NCBI GenBank assembly: GCA_014898425.1
Contig: RCSZ01000016.1
Span: 1,528,270-1,592,269 of the forward strand
Source of the DNA: Botryotinia globosa
Taxonomy: Eukaryota; Ascomycota; Leotiomycetes; Helotiales; Sclerotiniaceae
Length of the DNA stretch: 64,000 bases
Reading direction: 5' to 3'
Part shown: positions 56,637 through 64,000 of the stretch, piece by piece
How the letters are laid out: every line of letters starts with the position of its first letter
How positions within the stretch are numbered: the first letter of the stretch is position 1
The notes under the pieces: model-generated
The model's database searches: none
Told to the model about the DNA's origin: nothing
What the model saw: the letters and a program-made list of their open reading frames with translations, nothing else
Made by a program: the position numbers and the translations under genes

Positions 56637-57974
56637 TTATCTCTTAGCATAGAATCTCTGACCCAAAATGCTTTGTGGAGTGAAGCCACTCATTGGATTC
56701 GATGGCGTCCAGTTGCCTGCTTCCACAATATCCATACTGACGAACGCAGCATTGCGACTCCGCTGTGCAGCCTGCCATATCTCATCCATACCCACTTTAT
56801 CCGCCTTGTTTAACCTTAACTCATAAAAGTTATACACCAATTGGTCTAGCCTCACCCATGTGTACCCCTGATACCCTTCTGCATATATTTTCCCTGGTAC
56901 AGGATAATCGGCCTCGAAGGCACGGATCTGCATACTTTCGATGGACCTGCCAGATTCAAGAACCGATGCCATACATATGCGATCGAATACTAGAAAAGTA
57001 TTGGTGAGGATGCCCGAAGTAGCAAGTCCGTCCTTGAAGTTATCAAACTGACGTGGTTTGTCGAGCAGGGTGATAGGTGCGACATCTGATCTCTGCTCAT
57101 ACTGTAGGGGATCTTGTAGGATCTCGCGAAAGGCGTTTCTGAGCACCAAGCCCTCCTTTTGAATGCTATTCTCACTTACATCTGGAGCAGTTCCAACGCT
57201 AGGTGCATGAGGTACCTCCGCAGGGCCCGGTGCATTAAATGGAATCATCCGCCATTTCACATCAATAATATCCCTTGAGCCATTGTAGCTCAACGCAACA
57301 CTCACGAACCCCTCCCAATTGCGCATAAAATTGTCCAAAGTTTCCGCATCCAGCCCCTGCATTGCCACATCGTAAAAAACCACAAACCCCCAGAACTGTT
57401 TTTCTTCTTTATAGAGTCGGTGAATCCATTCTGGGGCGTTGGACAGGGCAGCCTCAGCTATAGCTTTGTCTTGTAGTTCTCTTGCGCGGGCAGGACGCAT
57501 ATAGGATTCTCTGATTCCAGTGAGGATCGCTTCGCGCTCATTGGGGAGATAGACGCATTTCTTAGTTGCTTCAATTGCTGCTCCTTCTTCTCCCTGGGTT
57601 ATTTCTTCTGTTTCACAAAGGTGTTCCCAGATCTCCAAACGCTCCGCTTCCGTTCCAGGAGTCCAGAATTTGTTTTTCAGAAGTATTATTTCCTCTTGTG
57701 TAAGGCTGCTCGGGTCCTTGACAGCTTTCTCAATCAACGCCGCACGTGAAAGAGTTGTTACCGCTCTGATATTTGCTGTCTCCGTATTTACATCGGGAAG
57801 ATCGAGAAATACACGCCGTTCTTCGTCCGTTAGAGTGGAGGGAATAGAAAGAGCCTTTTCCTTCAACAATGGATAGGCAGTAATAATTTCGTCTAGAGTA
57901 ATGTGGTTTCTTAACACTCTCTTATAAATGCCCATAAAGGCTTCAAGGACTGTCCTATCGGGCTCAGGTGTCAT
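56637..57974 (-). CDS. orphan protein of a Leotiomycete-type expansion family, function unknown
   Basis: Single exon, 445 residues, open throughout with ordinary codon use in the middle of AT-rich DNA. It has no signal peptide or membrane segment. The N-terminal half is helical and Glu/Lys-rich (T-D-E-E-R-R-V-F-L-D-L-P; S-L-T-Q-E-E-I-I-L-L-K-N-K-F-W). The C-terminal half has the best-kept blocks: Q-F-W-G-F-V-V-F-Y-D, L-S-Y-N-G-S-R-D-I-I-D-V-K-W-R-M, L-T-N-T-F-L-V-F-D-R, F-E-A-D-Y-P-V-P-G and G-Y-T-W-V-R-L-D-Q-L-V-Y-N-F-Y-E-L-R-L. It ends A-A-Q-R-S-R-N-A-A-F-V-S-M. I recall similar unnamed fungal proteins but no function. The stop codon lies one base from a solo LTR, so the native C-terminus may have been altered by that insertion. 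Confidence 0.8.
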   Translation of the reverse strand: MTPEPDRTVLEAFMGIYKRVLRNHITLDEIITAYPLLKEKALSIPSTLTDEERRVFLDLPDVNTETANIRAVTTLSRAALIEKAVKDPSSLTQEEIILLKNKFWTPGTEAERLEIWEHLCETEEITQGEEGAAIEATKKCVYLPNEREAILTGIRESYMRPARARELQDKAIAEAALSNAPEWIHRLYKEEKQFWGFVVFYDVAMQGLDAETLDNFMRNWEGFVSVALSYNGSRDIIDVKWRMIPFNAPGPAEVPHAPSVGTAPDVSENSIQKEGLVLRNAFREILQDPLQYEQRSDVAPITLLDKPRQFDNFKDGLATSGILTNTFLVFDRICMASVLESGRSIESMQIRAFEADYPVPGKIYAEGYQGYTWVRLDQLVYNFYELRLNKADKVGMDEIWQAAQRSRNAAFVSMDIVEAGNWTPSNPMSGFTPQSILGQRFYAKR

Positions 57975-59970
57975 AGTTATTTTGTATTCTTATCAATGTT
58001 TCGATAACAATTATATATCGCAATAACAAAAGTACGAAAAAAAAATAAGCTTAAGAGTAGAAAAGCTTGAAAACTCAGTGTAGAATTAAATTCAATATCA
58101 TAAGAGTGTAGTAAGTGAAACCTCTATATGAATTATATCGTAATGTAGTGCTGTGTTATGAAACTATTATAAAACTGTATAGTAGTGAGGTATTTTTGAA
58201 AGCTTTATATACTTTGTAACGCTTTATTAGACACACACCCCTATTTCATTTTTCATCAAGTATTAAATCAGGTGATATGATTTATCAGGACATACACTAT
58301 ACTCTATCTCTATGTGTAGAATAAAAAATAGGCGGAATTTGATCAATGCGATATGCATCTACAAATAGTCTGCGTGTAAAAGGGACCCTGAAGGACCCCC
58401 TTATGATAACATTGAGGCTATTACGAGCTTCCTATCGTTTCAAGGGTGTTCTCACTCAATGGAGTTTAGACTACAAACTCTTCACCAACTTCCAACCAAC
58501 GCCAAGGCTAATGGTTTCTGTCACGACCCTCAAGCAAAATCTTCACCATGCATGAATTTCTCAAAGTGTCTTATCGAAATCCATATTATGGCCGAAGACA
58601 TCGAGCAGGCTTCCGTGCAAACTAATCAATACATTTTAATGAAAGATCTTATAACGCGGTTTATTATCGAATGGATCATTTGAAAATACACCAGAATTAG
58701 CTATTTTTAAACATTCTTATTTTAATAATTAGTCATTTTTTTTGAAAAATAAAAGATCTGAAAATAATAATAAAATTTTAGTTTTTTAGAAATATAATTT
58801 TTATATAAATATTTCTATTATATTGAATGAAAAATTGGAAAGTGTTACGTTTTTCGTTATAAAAAACTATTTCTATAATAATTCCTATATTAATTCGAAT
58901 TTTCAATAAAAAAATAGATTTTTATTATACCTTTATAATTCAATTTTACAAATTCAATTTTAAAAAAATTATATAAATAAATAAAGAAAGTGTATGGTTA
59001 TATACAGATGAATTTTGTATATAAATTGAGTGATCCGCTCGATGATATGATCCACTCGATGATAAACCATGTTATCAATATGTAATTTTACATCTTCCTA
59101 GTATAATCTAACGAAAAATAAGTTCGAGTATGTAAAATTTATACAGAAATTTAGGCATTATATAGCAATAATAAAGATAATTGTGAGCGCGAATCAAAAT
59201 GCCGAATCCGCGAACTTCGTATTAGAATGCGCAATATTATTTGTACCCGTGAGTTATTTATTAGAGGTTCTATTCACACTATCAATTATCTACAACAGCT
59301 TTGAAATTATTTGTTTTTTATAAGTAACTGTTGATATTAAGTTGATTGATAAATATAAAGTACTTTAGTCTATTGTAGTTGTAGTCGTTCTTAATCATTT
59401 AATATGAAAAGCTATACACATTTATAGGTAAGAGCTAGCGCCTGCGCTAGCTAATACAGCACCCTCTGTATGATCACATGATAAATATTCCGATAGTAAC
59501 CTATAGATAATCTGTAAATAGTCTATCCCCTAGACTGTGTAAAAAGAACACCTCGCTTATACAAAGATCATACTAACTAATTAAATCATTAGGATATTAA
59601 ATATTCTTATTAATTTAAAAACCTATTCTATAATAATTAACAAAACACTTTTTATTATTATATAAAAGGATATTACATTCCTTATATTTATATATACTTA
59701 TATATCTAATCCCTAACACCCTACTAACTGGTATCACTAGTTTTACTAGTATTATAAAATATTTAGGGTTTTTAGGGTTAAATATATATATATATATATA
59801 TATATTTAAAATCTAGAAAAAATTTGGGATTTAATAGTGTTTTTACTTTTTTGCTAGCGTTATTCCTTATTGAATTCTAACTATTATTCCGAGGATTTTT
59901 TTGGCGGTCAGTACCGGTGGTGACCCCAACCCTAAGGGGGATGGTGACTCAGACAAAAAGTCACCATTTG
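57975..59970. other. AT-rich subtelomeric block without genes
   Basis: The upstream region of the orphan gene comes first, then non-coding AT-rich DNA. Two adjacent GATGATATGATC/CTCGATGATAAAC-type repeats lie at 59030-59068, a perfect 9-bp-arm hairpin at 59433-59452, and a (TA)n run at 59784-59804 preceded by degenerate TTTAGGG units. Confidence 0.5.
59433..59452. other. perfect inverted repeat (hairpin)
   Basis: Arms AGCTAGCGC (59433-59441) and GCGCTAGCT (59444-59452) with a 2-base loop, in otherwise AT-rich DNA. No T-run follows that would suggest a terminator. Function unknown. Confidence 0.55.
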
Positions 59971-60600
59971 ATCACCACCTCTCTATACTTCAATTCTAAG
60001 CTTTTTCAAAATCTGAAAAAAGAAATAAATAGAGATTCAATTGAATTTTCTTTATATGAATTCAGATTTTCGATATCTTTAATATTGATCGATCTATAAA
60101 AGTAACCCTAAAACTTGAAATTAAAAAGGTTCAAGAAAAGCTATAATAATTTTCGAAATCGAGAGATAGTGACCCGCGAAATAAGTGAAATTGGTCACCA
60201 CCTCTCTACACTTCAAATCTAGACTTTTCGAAAATCTGAAAAAAGAAAAGAATAAAAAATCAATTGAATTTTTTATATATGAAATTAGATTTTCGATATA
60301 TTCAATAATGATAGATCTGTAGAACTAACCCTAAAGCCTAGTTTTGATAAGGTTGAAGAAAAGCTATAGTAATTTCGAAAGCAGGAAATAGTGACCCGCA
60401 AAATAAGTGAAATTGATCACCACCTTGAATTCAATAAAAAATAATAAATTGAATAAAGTTTCTTAGTATTCTAGGGATTATTTTAATCAATATTTCGAAT
60501 ACCGAAAACAGATTTAAATTATCTTTCAAATTGATCGTTCTATACTAGTAACCCTAAAGCTTGAATTTGGAAAAGTATAAATAGTAATAACCCAGCAAAA
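59971..60600 (+). repeat. subtelomeric tandem satellite, period about 222 bp
   Basis: Units begin at TCACCACCT at 59972, 60195 and 60417. Shared blocks are TCTCTAYACTTCAA, TTTTCRAAATCTGAAAAAAG, AATTGAATTTT, CAGATTTTCGATAT, AACCCTAAA and GTGACCCGCRAAATAAGTG. The third unit is diverged after its first bases but regains AACCCTAAAGCTTGAA. Confidence 0.72.
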
Positions 60601-60649
60601 AAAGATATAGAGTAATTAAATCACATGATCGAAAATTTAATACTAATAG

Positions 60650-61025
60650 AAATACTACTAATTAGAATATTAAAAAGAAAGAATATTAATAAGAATATTA
60701 AAAGATATATATTGAAAGATTTTTAATGAAATATTAGTATTTTCAGAGAATAATATTAAATTATATCGAAAGATTTTTAGTGAAATATTAATATTTTGAA
60801 AGAATGATATTGAAATATATCGAAAGAATTTTAATGAAATATTAGTATTTTTAAAGAATAATATTAAAAGATTTATAAAAGAATATTAGTATTTCGAGAG
60901 AATAATATTGAAAGATTATATATTAAAAGAATATATATTAGAAGATTTTATATTGAAAGACTTTTAATGAAATATTAGTCTTTTGAGAGAATAGTATTAA
61001 AATATATTAAAAGATTATATATTGA
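60650..61025 (+). repeat. AT-rich short tandem array, period about 60-66 bp
   Basis: Repeats the phrase ATATTGAAAGATTTTTAATG, AAATATTAGTATTTT and GAGAGAATAATATT about five to six times with small length changes. Confidence 0.6.
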
Positions 61026-61142
61026 AAGATGCTAGTGAGCTTCATCCCGGTGATATTCTAATATAGATCCACTTATAGGCTTAAAGTCTCAGGTGGGCTT
61101 TATTATAGGCTTCATTATAGGCCTTAAAGCCTATAAACGACT

Positions 61143-61210
61143 ACCGGTGAATAAATGCCGGTGAGTTAAGCCGGTGAGCTAAGACCGGTGAGCTAGGCCC
61201 GGTGAGCTTT
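61143..61210 (+). repeat. GC-rich 13-14 bp tandem array CCGGTGAGCTAAG
   Basis: Five units start near 61144, 61158, 61171, 61185 and 61198, with core CCGGTGA. Related single copies are at 61046 and, inverted, at 61266. It forms a compact GC-rich island in AT-rich satellite DNA, about 2.7 kb from the telomere. Confidence 0.7.
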
Positions 61211-61259
61211 AATTCAATAGTTATAGGCTATATAAGCCTAATATATAAACTCTATATAC

Positions 61260-63884
61260 CTATAAATGGGTCACCGGGAGCTAATAATATTAATATTAAT
61301 TTGTATATTAAATAATTTATTGGAAAATATTTTTTTAATCGAAATCTATTGTATATAGAATTTCAACTAATAAAAAATCCATAAATATATAATAAGGATA
61401 GCTTGAAAAGCATTTAATATAAGATAATTCTAATATTAATGCTTTTTAGACTTGTTCTTATTAATATAGACTTTGAATATTATATATTCTAGATCTTTAT
61501 AACCTATAGATTCTATTATTGAAAACTAGAATTCTTTTATATATAGATGAGTATATATAAAATTAATATAATTGATATTTAGGTTTTAATAGTTTATAAA
61601 TTCTATTATTGAAAGCTAAAATCCTTTTATATATGAATGAGTATATATAAAATTAGTATAATTGATATATAGAGCTAATAAGGGATTTTGGGTATTATTA
61701 TATAAAAATTCACCTAATAACTTTTTGATTAGAATTCTAATATTATAATATAATATAAAAATTCTATAGGCTAAAAAAGCTCTATTCAATTATAATGATA
61801 TAGTATTATAGTGTAATATATAGGGGGTTTTTATTTTTAAATTTTAAGGACTTTGATTTAATATCTAAAAGCTTTTTATTTAATATTTCAGGACTTTTAA
61901 TATTGATTTTAAAGACCTTTATTTCGATGTTTAGAGACTTAATAGCTTATAGACCTTAATATTGAAAGGTAGAATTCTTTTATATATAAATGAGTATATA
62001 TAAATTTAATTTAATTATTATATATAATAAATTCTAAGGTTTATTTATATTAGGGATTTCATTTCAAATCTAGAAATTTATATTTTAAGTTGTAAGAGAT
62101 TTTAATTTAATATTGAGAGCTTTTTTATTTGATTTTAGGAGTTTATTATTTAAATTTGAAGGCTTTTAATATTTATTTATATTAAACATTAATAATTCAA
62201 AATGAAAGGATTAAAATATTAATATTGAAATTATAATATTAAGGAATAATTTATAAAATATAAGTTTTATATAGTATTCAAATATAAAGATTTCAATATA
62301 TTATATATAATAATATTATATTCATTTTAAATATTAAATATTTTATATTATAATATAAAGAAAATTAAGAAGTTTATAGAAAATATTATATTTATATATT
62401 AGAATGCTTCGAAAATATGAATATAGCTTTTAATATATTATATTATAATAATTTCCATTAATTTTCAATATATTTTGAATACTAATCTTATAAATTTATA
62501 ATATTTTTAATAAAATAAAGTAATAATATTGATTTTAAATCCTTGGTGAGGATTATTCTTGATTTTACTTGTAGTTTTTTTAGTTTCAAAGTTATAGGTT
62601 TTATTGAAATTAATATTGATTAGAAAATATATATATATAAAAAAAGAAATTCGATTATAATTTTTCTATACTTTATTTTCAAGCTTTTGGAAATCCTGAA
62701 ATTCTTCAAATATAAATATTTAATTGAATTATATTTATTCGAAAACTAAATTAAATTATTTTTTGAATTGATTTATTGTTATTAATCTGAATAAATATAT
62801 TGTATTGATTTCTTCAATTTTATCAAAGTATTGATATTTATAATATAAAAGCTTGGACTTTTTTTTTATGTGGGGTATCAATTATATCAAAAAAATTGCT
62901 ATCTAATTTTGATATATTAATTTAATTATTCAATTTAAAAAGAGATATCAAAAAAATAAAAAAATATATATTTCAGAATCCTGAGATTGAGATTTTTTTT
63001 GTAATACTTTCAAAATCGAAAAATATTAATATTGAAAATTCATAAATTATATATATATATTAAAATAAGGTTACTTTATTATTTAAATCGAATAATATAG
63101 ATTTTATTATATTGATACTTTAGTATTGATGATTTTAAATATTATTAATATTTGAGTTTTAAATAGAGTCATTTTAATATATAATATAATATAGCAAATT
63201 ATATTCTATAGGTAATGGTTTAGGGTTTCTTTGTAAATTCTATTAAATTTGTAATAATATTTTGTATAATATTATAATTCAAATAATATTTTGTATTAGG
63301 ATTTAAAATATTAGTTGATTATTCAATATATTAGTTAGCAATATATTTCTTTTAATAAACTAATTTGAATCAATATTATTTTATTAATTTGAATATCAAT
63401 TAGAAATCAATTAAAATTCAATATTGCTATAGCAATTATAATATTTATATATATAAAATAAATTTCCCTTTGAATTGAAATTCTTTTTTTTTTAGAATTA
63501 TATTTTAAATTCAATATTTATCAAATCTTCAATCTTCCTTTAACTCTTCAATTCTTATATTATTTTTTCGAATTAATATTATCAAAAATAACTAATTATC
63601 AAAACTCTCTTTCTTTTTTCAATTCTTTTTCCTTTTTCAATTTCCTTTTTTTTTTCAATTCCCTTTTTTTTTTAATTTTATTGAATTCAATATTAATAAA
63701 TTATTCAATGAATTTTGTAAATTTAAAGATTTTCAGACTAAATTGGCTTTTTAAGAAATTAATAAAATATTTTTTTTTTATATTATTCTATATTTCGATT
63801 TATTCTATATAATATCTATTAAATTTATATTCAAAATCTTAAAACCTATCTATAGAATAAATATCTTTTCGATTTAAACTTCTC
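61260..63884. other. terminal AT-rich subtelomere
   Basis: Non-coding. A repeated phrase ATTCTATTATTGAAA followed by TTTTATATATRAATGAGTAT and TATAAAATTA occurs at about 61512, 61604 and (partly) 61958. Polypyrimidine runs lie at 63600-63680. No helicase-like or other gene is recognisable. Confidence 0.55.
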
Positions 63885-64000
63885 AGGGTTAGGGTTAGGG
63901 TTAGGGTTAGGGTTAGGGTTAGGGTTAGGGTTAGGGTTAGGGTTAGGGTTAGGGTTAGGGTTAGGGTTAGGGTTAGGGTTAGGGTTAGGGTTAGGGTTAG
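63885..64000 (+). repeat. telomere, (TTAGGG)n
   Basis: 116 bases, about 19 perfect units of TTAGGG running to the last base, with the G-rich strand oriented toward the end. This is a true right chromosome end; the length here is a minimum set by the assembly. Confidence 0.98.

Noticed and set aside
59762..59785. Interstitial telomere array (TTTAGGGTTTTTAGGG)
   Set aside because: Only two imperfect units, so a chance match in AT-rich DNA is as likely.

Overview
The window is the right end of a chromosome of a filamentous ascomycete. It finishes in about 19 uninterrupted TTAGGG repeats (63885-64000), with the G-rich strand running toward the end. Genes carry short GT-AG introns with CTAAY-like branch sites. 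The gene set (KDM5/KdmB histone demethylase, CipC, C2H2 regulator, MFS sugar porter, TRM61, fungal expansion families) fits Leotiomycetes, most likely a Botrytis/Sclerotinia relative. That placement is inference from protein resemblance only.

Layout. 1-2664: 3' part of a KDM5-type gene, cut by the window edge. 3793-5727: a secreted-protein gene with two lesions. 5728-14558: a gene desert of ordinary base composition that holds a dispersed 12-14 bp motif, a short tandem repeat and strong palindromes. 14559-17953: vacuolar aminopeptidase and CipC. 18744-19134: a MITE with telomere-like ends. 20862-28367: a catalytically dead acyl-thioesterase relative, an FAD monooxygenase and a C2H2 regulator. 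29199-33613: cysteinyl-tRNA synthetase and the tRNA m1A58 methyltransferase subunit, divergent from one shared promoter. 34539-37601: two decayed genes (short-chain dehydrogenase, membrane protein). 37690-38059: second MITE copy. 40310-42086: MFS sugar transporter.

From about 42 kb outward the sequence becomes AT-rich, repeat-laden and RIP-like. An alginate-lyase-like gene is split by a 1.57 kb TIR element, and a pogo-type MITE sits exactly in its stop codon. An intact gene for a nuclear PD-(D/E)XK-like protein (48018-49697) stands as an island. It is followed by two abutting MITEs, a 5.5 kb AT desert with a RIP-decayed pogo transposase and an inverted repeat pair, a solo LTR touching the stop codon of a second intact orphan gene (56637-57974), and about 6 kb of AT-rich subtelomeric satellites ending in the telomere.

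Genes are individually transcribed and there is no operon logic. The clearest functional pairing is the divergent CysRS/TRM61 pair (tRNA charging and tRNA modification). The trend along the window is decay toward the telomere: at least four loci are broken by small indels, nonsense codons or transposons, while two orphan genes in the most hostile AT-rich part remain open.
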